The notes under the pieces are model-generated. The model was not told the origin of the DNA. It searched no databases and worked only from the letters and a program-made list of their open reading frames with translations. Source: Pseudotabrizicola sediminis (GTDB lineage: Bacteria; Pseudomonadota; Alphaproteobacteria; Rhodobacterales; Rhodobacteraceae). Taken from it: 64,000 nt of DNA. This document shows positions 7,650-16,267 of the stretch, piece after piece; positions within the stretch are counted from its first letter, which is position 1, and every line of letters starts with the position of its first letter. The position numbers were made by a program, and so were the translations under genes. The stretch lies in the NCBI RefSeq assembly GCF_004745575.1, contig NZ_RPEM01000004.1:62001-126000 (forward strand). Reading direction: 5' to 3'.

Positions 7650-9230
7650 TTGGCGACAGGCGCAGAACTGAACTACAACGTCAACGCAAACGCAATGGCG
7701 ATGGCGAATGCAATGTTCGGCGATGGTGTGACCGTCGTGGGAGCAAGCTATACCGGGCCGCGCGAAAGTTCGGCCACCTTTACCAATGGCGACCTGTCCC
7801 CCGGCGTGCTGCCATCCTCTTCCGGGGTGATCCTGTCGACCGGCAACGTGCGGGATTTCACCCAGTCCGGCGGCGACCCCAACCGCGCCACCGACACCTC
7901 GACCGACACGTCGGGCATAGACAACAACAGCCAGTTCAATGCCATCGCGGGGGCTCGCACCTTTGATGCCGTCTGGATTGATGTGGACTTCATCCCCGCC
8001 GGCGATGTCATGACCATGCGGTTCGTCTTCAGCTCGGAAGAATACCCGGAATACGTGAACTCGGCGTTCAACGATGTGATGGGCGTCTGGGCCAACGGCA
8101 CCTATGTGCCGATCGCGATAGGGAACGGCACCTCGTCGATCAACAACATCAACCCGATGACCCAGCCGAACCTGTTCATCAGCAACCTGAACGACGAGTA
8201 CAACACGGAAATGGACGGGTTCACGGTCACCATGACCCTGACCATTCCGGTGCAGGCCGGGGTGGTGAATTCGCTGCGCATCGGAATCGCCGACACCGGC
8301 GATGCGCGATACGATTCAAACCTGATCATTGTGGGCGACAGCATCCAGACCACGCTGGTCGCCCGCGACGATGAAGACACCATGTTTGCCACCGGCGAGA
8401 AGACTTTCGACATTTTGGCCAATGATCATTACAGCGGCGCGGGAACATTGAACGTCACCCAGATCAACGGTGCCAACGTGTCGCCCGGGCAGGTTGTGAC
8501 ATTGGCATCTGGTCAGCAGGTGCAGCTGAATGCCGATGGCACCATCACGGTGATCGGCAATGGCGACAGCGAGCAGGTGAATTTCACCTATACCGTCGCC
8601 TCGACCATTGGCGGCCATGTCGACACCGGGATCGTCAAGATCACCACGATTCCCTGCTTTGTCGCGGGCACGATGATCCTGACCGACAAAGGGGAATGCC
8701 CGGTTGAGTCGCTGCGCCCCGGCGATCTGGTGATGACAAAGGATGACGGCCCCCAACCGCTGCGCTGGACCGGGCGGCGGCAAGTGGCTGCAGTGGGGGC
8801 ACTGGCACCCATCGAGATCAGGGCCGGCACCTTTGGCAACCATCGCCGGCTGCTGGTGTCGCCGCAGCACCGGGTGCTGGTGCATGACCCGCTGGCCGAA
8901 CTGCTGTTTGGCGAAACCGAGGTGCTGGTCGCGGCGCGCGATCTGGTCAACGGTCGGGCGGTGCGGGTGATGGAGGGGGGCGCGGTAGACTATGTGCACC
9001 TGCTGTTTGACCGACATCAGATCGTCTCTTCCGAAGGGTTGGCGACCGAGAGCTTTTTGCCCGGGCCGCAATCGACGCGGATGTTCGAGGCCGAGATCAT
9101 CGAAGAAATCTGCAGCCTGTTCCCCGAGCTGAACCCGCAGACCGGTGGCGGCTACAGCCCGGCGGCCCGGCGGACGCTGCGGCCGTTCGAGGCGCAGCTG
9201 CTGTTTGCAGCGGCGGAAAAGGCGGCGTGA
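7650..9230 (+). CDS. Choice-of-anchor L domain protein with C-terminal Hint domain
   Basis: 526 residues from a TTG start. GGGGGAGG at 7636-7643 sits 6 nt before TTG 7650, and the resulting N-terminus (ATGAELNYNVNANAM) looks like relatives; an in-frame ATG at 7620 is the alternative. Domains: choice-of-anchor L, residues ~5-235, with FVFSSEEYPEYVN and FNDVMGVW; a beta-sandwich linker, ~240-330; then a Hint (intein/hedgehog) domain starting at C336 (CFVAGTMILT) with SPQHRVLV and ending near residue 485. No signal peptide, as is usual for substrates of type I secretion. No extein follows, so self-cleavage or ester formation is possible but unproven. Likely extracellular adhesin or matrix protein. 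Confidence 0.85.
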   Translation: MATGAELNYNVNANAMAMANAMFGDGVTVVGASYTGPRESSATFTNGDLSPGVLPSSSGVILSTGNVRDFTQSGGDPNRATDTSTDTSGIDNNSQFNAIAGARTFDAVWIDVDFIPAGDVMTMRFVFSSEEYPEYVNSAFNDVMGVWANGTYVPIAIGNGTSSINNINPMTQPNLFISNLNDEYNTEMDGFTVTMTLTIPVQAGVVNSLRIGIADTGDARYDSNLIIVGDSIQTTLVARDDEDTMFATGEKTFDILANDHYSGAGTLNVTQINGANVSPGQVVTLASGQQVQLNADGTITVIGNGDSEQVNFTYTVASTIGGHVDTGIVKITTIPCFVAGTMILTDKGECPVESLRPGDLVMTKDDGPQPLRWTGRRQVAAVGALAPIEIRAGTFGNHRRLLVSPQHRVLVHDPLAELLFGETEVLVAARDLVNGRAVRVMEGGAVDYVHLLFDRHQIVSSEGLATESFLPGPQSTRMFEAEIIEEICSLFPELNPQTGGGYSPAARRTLRPFEAQLLFAAAEKAA

Positions 9231-9233
9231 TCC

Positions 9234-10214
9234 ATGGGTGACTGGCTGGCGCTGTCTGATCTGGCCCTGCCCGGGGGCGATACCCGCCCGCTGGAACAGG
9301 GGCTGTTCATCTGCGAGACAGCCCTGCCGCTGGGCGAGGGCTCTGTCTTGCTGCAATGGCAGGACGGCCCACAGCGCAGTTTTTCAATCTTTGCCGATCC
9401 GCGGGCCGGAATTGTGGTGCTGCACCGCGCGGGGCAGTTGGTGCGGCGGCACGTTTTGCCGGGGCCTTTGCCGTTCGGGCAAGGCAGCGCGCGGATCACC
9501 TATGGCTGGAGCCGCCACACCGGCGCGTGGCGGCTGAGTTACGGGCGGATCGGACTGGGCGAGGAGTGCACCATCGCGGGTGTCGGACCAATTGCGCTGT
9601 CACCACACGAACTGGCGGGGCTGTGCCGGCGTGACGGCGCCGCGCTGCGGCACCGGTCGCTGCTGTGGTTCGGGGTGACGCAAGGTGCCCGCCCGCCGGA
9701 ACGCGCGCCGTGGCTGGGCCTGCGCACGCCGGTTCAGACCGCGCGGGGGCCGGTGGCGGCGGGGGCGCTGCGGGTGGGGGAACTGGTGCGGACGGCGGAC
9801 AGCGGGTTGCAGCCGGTCTTGCGGGTGAACCGGCTGCGGCTGCCCAGCCGGGGCAGCTTTGCCCCGGTGATCCTGCGCGCACCCTTTCTGGGTCAGGGCA
9901 GCGATGTGCTGCTGTCGGCAGACCAGCTTGTCGTGCTGAGCGGGGCCGAGGTGGAGTATATGTTTGGGGTCGAAGAGGTGCTGGTCAGCGCCGGGGCGTT
10001 GGCGAACGGCACCATCGGGCGGCTGGACGGGCGGCAGGCGGCGATTGATTGCGTGGCGCTGGACCTTGGTCTGCCCGAACTGCTGCTGGTGGACGGCCTG
10101 AGGCTGCTGAGCCACGGGGCGCTGGCCGAGCCGCCGCTGCAGGTGCTGCTGCCCTATGAGGCGCAGCAACTGGTCAGCCTGATGGCCCGGCGGAGCCTGT
10201 TTGGGGCCGCCTAA
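9234..10214 (+). CDS. Hint domain-containing protein (Cys-less Hint)
   Basis: A 326-residue protein starting 3 nt after the previous stop, so clearly in the same operon. The N-terminal ~150 residues are a beta-rich domain I do not recognise. Residues ~160-310 align by eye to the Hint domain of the upstream protein (TPVQTARGPVAAGALRVGELV, SADQLVVLSG, EEVLVSAGAL), but the first-position Cys is replaced (LGLRTPV), which should abolish the thioester step of autoprocessing. It may be a decoy, a scaffold, or a degenerated paralogue. The stop overlaps the convergent 111-residue gene by four bases. Confidence 0.8.
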   Translation: MGDWLALSDLALPGGDTRPLEQGLFICETALPLGEGSVLLQWQDGPQRSFSIFADPRAGIVVLHRAGQLVRRHVLPGPLPFGQGSARITYGWSRHTGAWRLSYGRIGLGEECTIAGVGPIALSPHELAGLCRRDGAALRHRSLLWFGVTQGARPPERAPWLGLRTPVQTARGPVAAGALRVGELVRTADSGLQPVLRVNRLRLPSRGSFAPVILRAPFLGQGSDVLLSADQLVVLSGAEVEYMFGVEEVLVSAGALANGTIGRLDGRQAAIDCVALDLGLPELLLVDGLRLLSHGALAEPPLQVLLPYEAQQLVSLMARRSLFGAA

Positions 10215-10546
10215 TCGTAAAGGGCGGTCATCTGGGCCACGATGACCGAGTTTTCTTCCAGCGCGCGCAGCATCAGCGCCTCTTCTTCGGGCGGGATTTC
10301 GGCCCCGGCCTCTTTTTGTTCATCCAGCGAGCCGTGGCCTTCCACCTCCAGCACGGCAAGGTCGGCCTGTTTGAGGATGGCCACGGTTTCACGCACCGCC
10401 TCAGCCTCGTCGACGCCACTGGCATAGCACATAAGCGCCCCGCCGGTGGCCTTGGCGGGCAGGTCGTCGCCGGGCTTGCGGCCGACCTGAACCAGCAAGG
10501 TATAGACCTGCTGGCGGCTGGTCTTGGCGGGTTTATCGTCAGTCAT
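10211..10546 (-). CDS. Conserved hypothetical protein downstream of dapD
   Basis: 111 residues from MTDDKPAKTSRQ; an upstream extension of the frame has no ribosome-binding site and unlike composition. The protein is acidic and probably soluble, with segments VYTLLVQVGRKPGDDLP, GALMCYASGVDEAEAVRETV and a C-terminal IPPEEEALMLRALEENSVIVAQM. I recognise no catalytic motif. It follows dapD after a hairpin terminator, so it is probably transcribed separately or by readthrough. Similar small proteins next to dapD are common in Rhodobacteraceae as far as I recall; function unknown. Confidence 0.75.
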   Translation of the reverse strand: MTDDKPAKTSRQQVYTLLVQVGRKPGDDLPAKATGGALMCYASGVDEAEAVRETVAILKQADLAVLEVEGHGSLDEQKEAGAEIPPEEEALMLRALEENSVIVAQMTALYD

Positions 10547-10640
10547 GGCAGGGCCTTTCGGGGATGCGCACACAGGGGAAAACCTGTCATATCCAATGAT
10601 ATCAATATATTGAATCTGACACTTCAACCAGATCTCAACA

Positions 10641-10668
10641 TTTCCCACAGCCCGAAGGCTGGGGGAAA
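10641..10668 (-). terminator. dapD terminator
   Basis: On the minus strand TTTCCC-C-CAGCC-TTCG-GGCTG-T-GGGAAA: 11 paired bases with one mismatch and a stable TTCG tetraloop, beginning 8 nt after the dapD stop. There is no long T run. It separates dapD from the 111-residue gene. Confidence 0.7.
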
Positions 10669-10676
10669 CAGAAAGA

Positions 10677-11504
10677 TCAGTCGCGCAGCAGTTCGTTGAT
10701 GCTGGTCTTGCTGCGGGTCTGGGCGTCGACCTTCTTCACGATCACGGCGCAATAGAGGCTGATGCCGTTCTTTGATGGCATCGATCCGGCCACCACCACC
10801 GACCCGGCGGGCACTTCGCCGTACATCACTTCACCCGATTCACGGTCGACGATCTTGGTCGATTTGCCGATGAACACGCCCATGCCGAGCACCGAGCCTT
10901 CGCGGATGATGCAGCCTTCGACCACTTCCGACCGCGCGCCGATAAAGCAGTTGTCTTCGATGATGGTGGGGCCGGCCTGCATCGGTTCCAGCACGCCGCC
11001 GATGCCGACGCCGCCAGACAGGTGCACGTTCTTGCCGATCTGCGCGCACGACCCCACGGTGGCCCAGCCATCGACCATGGTGCCTTCATCGACAAAGGCG
11101 CCGATGTTCACGAAAGAAGGCATCAGCACCACGTTTCTGGCGATATAGGCCGACCGGCGGACGATGGCACCGGGCACGGCGCGAAAGCCTGCGGCGCGCC
11201 AGTCGGCCTCGGTCCAGCCCTGCCATTTCGACGGCACCTTGTCCCACCAGTTGGACCCGCCGTTGCTGCCCGAAATTTCGTGCATGTCGGTCAGGCGGAA
11301 CGACAGGAGCACCGCCTTTTTCGCCCATTGGTTCACGTGCCAGTCACCGTTGTCGCGCTTTTCCGCGACCCGCAGCGTGCCTGCGTCAAGCGCTGTCAGC
11401 GTCGCCTCGATGGCATCGCGCGTCTCGCCCTTTGTGTCGGGGGTAATGCTGTCGCGGGTTTCCCATGCGGCTTCGATGGCGGCTTCCAGAGCGGCGTTTG
11501 ACAT
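10677..11504 (-). CDS. dapD: 2,3,4,5-tetrahydropyridine-2,6-dicarboxylate N-succinyltransferase
   Basis: 275 residues, the family's usual size. It transfers succinate from succinyl-CoA to tetrahydrodipicolinate in lysine/diaminopimelate synthesis, acting as a cytosolic trimer. The C-terminal half is a left-handed beta-helix of hexapeptide repeats ([21 protein letters not shown] onward), and the N-terminal helical domain includes [20 protein letters not shown]. The start is placed at [18 protein letters not shown] (11504), with AAGGG upstream. Divergent from the LOG-family gene; followed by a hairpin terminator. Confidence 0.96.
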   Translation of the reverse strand: MSNAALEAAIEAAWETRDSITPDTKGETRDAIEATLTALDAGTLRVAEKRDNGDWHVNQWAKKAVLLSFRLTDMHEISGSNGGSNWWDKVPSKWQGWTEADWRAAGFRAVPGAIVRRSAYIARNVVLMPSFVNIGAFVDEGTMVDGWATVGSCAQIGKNVHLSGGVGIGGVLEPMQAGPTIIEDNCFIGARSEVVEGCIIREGSVLGMGVFIGKSTKIVDRESGEVMYGEVPAGSVVVAGSMPSKNGISLYCAVIVKKVDAQTRSKTSINELLRD

Positions 11505-11584
11505 GCTGTCACCCTTTTTCGGTTGGTCCTGTTGCGCCCTGCCTATAAGGCTTGGATCACCCTCACGCAATGCAAGAGCACCTT

Positions 11585-12391
11585 ATGAAAGACGAACCCC
11601 GCGCCCACCCGTTCCGCGACTCGGTCGAGGATGTGAAAGCGGCTGACCTGTGCCCCGACACCATCCAGACCCGCGCCCCTGCCTACCGGCTGGCCTTTGC
11701 CGACCCGGATTTCATGACGCGCGAGGAATTGCGCCCGGTGCGATTGCAGCTGGAACTTCTGAAACCTCAGGTGGTGATGGACGAACGTGGCATTGAATCG
11801 ACCATCGTGCTGTTCGGCGGCGCACGGATTCCAGCCACCCCTGAGTTGGGGCGCACGCCCGCGCTGTCGGCGCTGTCGGCCTATTATGACGAGGCGCGGC
11901 GGTTTTCCAAGCTGATGACCGAGCGCAGCATGGAAAGCTATGGCCGGGAAAACGTGATCATAACCGGCGGCGGGCCGGGGGTGATGGAGGCGGGCAATCT
12001 GGGCGCGCATGAGGCCGGGGGCCAGTCGATTGGCCTGAACATCGTGCTGCCGCATGAACAGGCACCGAATGCCTATGTGACACCGGACCTGTGTTTCAAC
12101 TTCCACTACTTCGCCATCCGCAAGATGCATTTCCTGATGCGGGCCAAGGCAATCTGCGTGTTTCCGGGTGGCTTCGGCACGCTGGACGAGATGTTCGAGG
12201 CGCTGACACTGATTCAAACCCGGCGGATGAAGCCGATCCCGTTCTTGCTTTTCGGCCGGGCGTTCTGGGAAAAGATCATCAACTGGGATGCGCTGGCCGA
12301 GGCCGGCACGATCAGCCCCGAGGATCTGGCGCTGTTCCGCTTTGTGGAAACCGCAGAAGAGGCGGTGGCGGCGATCGATGGCTGGATTTAG
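11585..12391 (+). CDS. LOG family protein (TIGR00730 Rossmann fold)
   Basis: About 268 residues. The signature PGGFGTLDE near the C-terminal half and GGGPGVMEAGN are the nucleotide-binding motifs of the LOG/YgdH family: cytokinin riboside 5'-monophosphate phosphoribohydrolases and related nucleosidases, often mislabelled lysine decarboxylases. This member has an extra ~100-residue N-terminal part, as in the longer bacterial YgdH-type proteins, which may act on purine nucleotides. The start is uncertain: ATG 11585 follows AAGAG, while ATG 11570 and 11552 are in frame. It ends 24 nt from the convergent tamB stop. Confidence 0.85.
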   Translation: MKDEPRAHPFRDSVEDVKAADLCPDTIQTRAPAYRLAFADPDFMTREELRPVRLQLELLKPQVVMDERGIESTIVLFGGARIPATPELGRTPALSALSAYYDEARRFSKLMTERSMESYGRENVIITGGGPGVMEAGNLGAHEAGGQSIGLNIVLPHEQAPNAYVTPDLCFNFHYFAIRKMHFLMRAKAICVFPGGFGTLDEMFEALTLIQTRRMKPIPFLLFGRAFWEKIINWDALAEAGTISPEDLALFRFVETAEEAVAAIDGWI

Positions 12392-12415
12392 GCACAGCCT
12401 TCACTCGTCGCGCCG

Positions 12416-15400
12416 TCAATAATCGCGTTCATAAAACAGGCCGATGCCGGTGTTGCCATCGGCCCCGACCCTGCCCTTGAGCGTGACCGTGTCGCTGATA
12501 TCAAGGTTCAGGTTGATCTGGCTTTTGCCGTCCTGATCGACCACAACTTCGGAATAGACGTTTTCCGACAGGTACTTGCCCGCGGTCAGCTGTGCCGCAC
12601 CTTCGGCATCGGTCTGCACGTCCAGATCGTCGAGGCCAAAGCCCTGACGCAGCCGGCTGATCAGCCCTTCGCCGCTGCGGCCGGCGAGGGTGGCAACCGC
12701 ATTGGCCAGTTGCAGCCCTTGCAGCGCCGACAGCGAGTCGAGGCGGCGGCCGAACAGAAGCTGCGACAGCGCCTCTTCCTGCGGGAGTTGCGGGTTGGAG
12801 GTGAAGCTGACCTGCGGATCGCTGGCCGAGCCGTCGATCACCACCGAACTGGTCACGTTGTCATTCACGCTGCTGGCCACCACGCGCAGGCGGGGGTCGA
12901 AATTTCCTTCCAGCTGCAAGGAGGCTTCGGAGAGGTCGAGGCGGCGGCCCAGAATATCGAGGCGGCCGCGGATCAGGTCGAACGAGCCTGCGGGGATGAT
13001 GTCGGTGGTGGTGCCGGTCAGGCGCAGGGTGCCGCCCAGTTCGGCATCCAGCCCCCTGCCCCGGATGAACAGCTGGTTCGGGGCCGAAATTTCGATGTCC
13101 AGATCGAAGGGGCGGGCGGCGCTGCGGCGGGCGGCTTCCCCCGGGTCGGCAATAAGGCCCGCGCGGCGGCGGGTTTCTCGCACGGGGGCGGGTTCGCCGA
13201 TGTGCTGCAACCCATCGATCAGTTCCTGCCCGCCAAGGCCGGTGGCGGCGATGCGGATCTCGGTCTGCGGCAGGGCGATCCGGCCAGCGATCAGCGCGCC
13301 GCCCGCAAGCGGCCCGGTGAGGCTGAGCTGGCCATTGGCGAGGGTCTGGTACAGCTGCGGATCGCGCAAGGTGACGCTGGACAGCGCCAGGCCAAGGTCG
13401 GCCCGGTAGGGGGCGGTAAGGTTTATGGGGCCAGTCAGGCTGACCCGCCCGCCGGTGGAGACGGCGGCGGCGGCACTGATCTGGGCAGAGCCGCCCGACA
13501 GGGTGGCGGTGGCGTCGATGGCCTGCAGAGAGAACGGCAGGGACGGGTCGGCAAGGGTGCCGCCCGACAGGCTGACGCGGCCTGCCAGTGAGGACAGTAC
13601 GAAGGGACCGCTGAGCCTCAGGTCGATGGCCAGCGGACCGGAGATGACACGGCTGCCGAGGAAGGGATTGGCGAGACCAGCCTGCGACGTGCCTTGCACG
13701 GTCAGGTTGGCGGTAGCGAAATCGCTGGCGATCTGGCCTGCGACGCGGGCGTTGATGCTGCCGGGACCGGTGCCGGTCAGCGCGAGGGTATAGCCGCTGC
13801 CGCCATCAACCGCGGTGCCCGACAGGGTGACGGGGCCGGGGAATTCCGGCAGCAGGGCGCCAAGGTTGGCCAGCCGCGCCGACAGGTCGATCTGACGCTG
13901 TGTGCCGGTCAGGCGGCCCGTGGCATTGGCGGTGATCTGCGGGCTGGTGAGGGTAAGGCTGTCAAGCCGGACCAGACCATCTTCCAGCCGCAGGGCGGCG
14001 TTGAAGGTCGAATCGCCCGCCAGCAAACGGTCGGCCTGCGCCTGCCCGGTGCGCAGGGCATTTGTAGTGGCGTCGAGGGTGAGGGTGGCGGTTTCAGCGG
14101 TGCCGGCGAAGGTGGCGTTGGCGGCCATGCTGCCGCCAAAGCCGTCGCGCAGTCGGGCCAGATCCTGCACGGTCAGCTGGGCGGTCACATCACTGCCGGT
14201 GGTGGCAAGGGTTCCGGTGGCGGCGATGGCGGCGCCGGGGGCGGTGACATTCAGCTGTTCGACAACCAGCGTGGAGTCGACCAGATCGGCGACAAGCGAA
14301 AGCTGCGATGCACCGTTCAGCAGGCGGTCCACCTCGGGCTGACCGATGCGCAGCGAGGTGGCTTCCAGATCGGTGACGATCCGGGCCTGACCGCTGGTCA
14401 GCGGGCCGGACAGCCGCATGTCGCCACTGATGGCACCGCCGTACTCAGACCCAAGCCGGGACAGATCATCCATCCGCAGGGTCAGGGTCAGGTCGGCGAG
14501 GTCAGAGGTAAGGGTGCCAGAGCCATCGGCCGCAAGCGCCGGTGCGCGGATGGCAAAGCTGCGCAGCACGGTGCCGGTGGTGTCGCGGCGGACATCGAGC
14601 GCGATGCTGGACGGGCCTTGCAGCAGATTGTCGGCTTGCGGGATATCCAAGGTAAGGTTCTGGCCGTCGATCCGGGCCTGAACGTCGAAATCGCCGCCCA
14701 GCGGGCTACCCTGCCCCGACGCGGTGATGGTGCCGCGCCCCGACAAAGGCCGACCGGCGAGGCCCGACAGCGGGGCCAGATCGGTGGCGTCGATGCGCAG
14801 GCGGCCACTCGTGCGGAAGCCATCTTCCAGCCCGGAAATTTCTCCGCCTGCCGACAGGGTGACCGGCCCGGCGGCCAGGTCAAGTACGCCGATCTGGGTA
14901 ACGCCGGTGCCTTCCTGCCAGAACAGGCGGGTCGATGCGGTGATGGTGTCACCAATCGCCATCGACAGGCCGGGGTCTTGCAAGGCTATGCCGGTGCCGT
15001 TGAGCGTGAAGGTGCCGCCGATCACCCGGCCCTGCGCCCCGCGCGCGATCCGGCCAGAGCCGCGCAGGTCGGCCCGCGCGATCTGCGCCTCGGGGGTCAC
15101 CACATCTTCGGCGTCAATCACCACGCGCCATGTCTCATCCGTTCGGGCATCGTAAGTGACTTCCAGCCTTGCGGCGCGGAGCGAGACCCCGGCATCAAAG
15201 CCGGGGATGACAACGGCGTTTCCATCGGGGTCGCGCAGAAAACCGTTGAGCATGATCACCTCGGGCAGGCCATCGGCGGCGATGCTGGTCTGGCCGCGCA
15301 GCTCAACGGACCGGGCGCGCAGATCAAGCGCGGACAGATCGAGGCGACCGGTCGCACTGCGCTGGCCAGTGACGTTCAGCGTGAGCGCGTCACCAAGGAA

Positions 15401-16267
15401 ACCGGCATACTGGGGCAGGAACAGCGGGGCCAGATCGCCGCCCAGATCGGCGTTGAACCTGGTGCCGCCATCCTCGGTGCCCAGCAGGGTGACCGTTCCG
15501 GCCAGCCGCTGGGCATTATCACTGGTCAGGTTGACCTTGGCGGCGAAGTTGTTCAGCGGGCCTGCGCCGTTGATCTGAAGCCCCACGGCAGGCGCGCCGG
15601 GCAGGTCGAGCAGCGTGGCCGCGATGCCGCCTGCCTCTTCCACCACGTTCAGATCAAGCGAGAGCCGGGTGGTTGCATTGGCGTAAGAGGCCGAAAGCTC
15701 GATCAACCCCTCTGGGCCGCTGTCGGTGCGGGTAATGGTCAGGTCTGCCGCGCCTTCGCCCCCCGCGAGCGATACCGACGCCTGAATGCTGCCTTCAACA
15801 GGTTGACCCAGCAGCGATTCCCCCAGCACCACGCGGTCAGCCGCGAGGCTGGAGATGTTGACCGACACCGGCAGGTCGGGCAGGGCAAAGCCCGATGCCT
15901 CGGGATTGGCCATCGACTCATCCGCCAGCGGCGCGCGGGCGACGATGATTTCGCCTGCCGTCAGTTCGGTGATCTGGACCCGACCGGCCAGCAGCGACGA
16001 GCGGGACCAGTCCAGCACGATATCGTTCAGCGTCAGCCAGACGCCATCATCATCGGCGATGGTCAGTTGGGTGGCGGTGGCGCGCGATGACAGGGCACCT
16101 TCGAACCCGCGCAGGGTGATCTGGCGGCCCGCGCCGGACAGGTTGTCTTCCAGAAAGGCGACGATCGTGCCGCGATCGGTGCGTTCGGCCTCGGTCAGCG
16201 GTTCATCATCCTGGGCGAAGGCCATGCAGGGCGCGACGATCAGGGCAAGGGGAAGGAGCCAGCGCAT
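12416..16267 (-). CDS. tamB: Translocation and assembly module subunit TamB
   Basis: 1283 residues. TamB spans the periplasm as a long beta-taco/AsmA-like bridge and works with TamA to insert outer-membrane proteins or move phospholipid. The body is repetitive beta structure with many 'SLxGxxxL'-type segments. The last ~300 residues form the conserved TamB (DUF490) C-terminal domain with PQVSFTSNPQLPQEEALSQL, AGKYLSENVYSEVVVD and final GIGLFYERDY. The N-terminus (MRWLLPLALIVAPCMAFAQ) reads as a signal or anchor segment. The start overlaps the tamA stop by one base (TGATG), so the pair is coupled. Confidence 0.93.
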   Translation of the reverse strand: MRWLLPLALIVAPCMAFAQDDEPLTEAERTDRGTIVAFLEDNLSGAGRQITLRGFEGALSSRATATQLTIADDDGVWLTLNDIVLDWSRSSLLAGRVQITELTAGEIIVARAPLADESMANPEASGFALPDLPVSVNISSLAADRVVLGESLLGQPVEGSIQASVSLAGGEGAADLTITRTDSGPEGLIELSASYANATTRLSLDLNVVEEAGGIAATLLDLPGAPAVGLQINGAGPLNNFAAKVNLTSDNAQRLAGTVTLLGTEDGGTRFNADLGGDLAPLFLPQYAGFLGDALTLNVTGQRSATGRLDLSALDLRARSVELRGQTSIAADGLPEVIMLNGFLRDPDGNAVVIPGFDAGVSLRAARLEVTYDARTDETWRVVIDAEDVVTPEAQIARADLRGSGRIARGAQGRVIGGTFTLNGTGIALQDPGLSMAIGDTITASTRLFWQEGTGVTQIGVLDLAAGPVTLSAGGEISGLEDGFRTSGRLRIDATDLAPLSGLAGRPLSGRGTITASGQGSPLGGDFDVQARIDGQNLTLDIPQADNLLQGPSSIALDVRRDTTGTVLRSFAIRAPALAADGSGTLTSDLADLTLTLRMDDLSRLGSEYGGAISGDMRLSGPLTSGQARIVTDLEATSLRIGQPEVDRLLNGASQLSLVADLVDSTLVVEQLNVTAPGAAIAATGTLATTGSDVTAQLTVQDLARLRDGFGGSMAANATFAGTAETATLTLDATTNALRTGQAQADRLLAGDSTFNAALRLEDGLVRLDSLTLTSPQITANATGRLTGTQRQIDLSARLANLGALLPEFPGPVTLSGTAVDGGSGYTLALTGTGPGSINARVAGQIASDFATANLTVQGTSQAGLANPFLGSRVISGPLAIDLRLSGPFVLSSLAGRVSLSGGTLADPSLPFSLQAIDATATLSGGSAQISAAAAVSTGGRVSLTGPINLTAPYRADLGLALSSVTLRDPQLYQTLANGQLSLTGPLAGGALIAGRIALPQTEIRIAATGLGGQELIDGLQHIGEPAPVRETRRRAGLIADPGEAARRSAARPFDLDIEISAPNQLFIRGRGLDAELGGTLRLTGTTTDIIPAGSFDLIRGRLDILGRRLDLSEASLQLEGNFDPRLRVVASSVNDNVTSSVVIDGSASDPQVSFTSNPQLPQEEALSQLLFGRRLDSLSALQGLQLANAVATLAGRSGEGLISRLRQGFGLDDLDVQTDAEGAAQLTAGKYLSENVYSEVVVDQDGKSQINLNLDISDTVTLKGRVGADGNTGIGLFYERDY

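Noticed and set aside
13694-16090. A 798-codon open frame on the plus strand, opposite tamB
   Set aside because: It is the high-GC shadow of tamB: composition is Gly/Gln/Arg-rich without domains, and tamB has a clear family match and partner.
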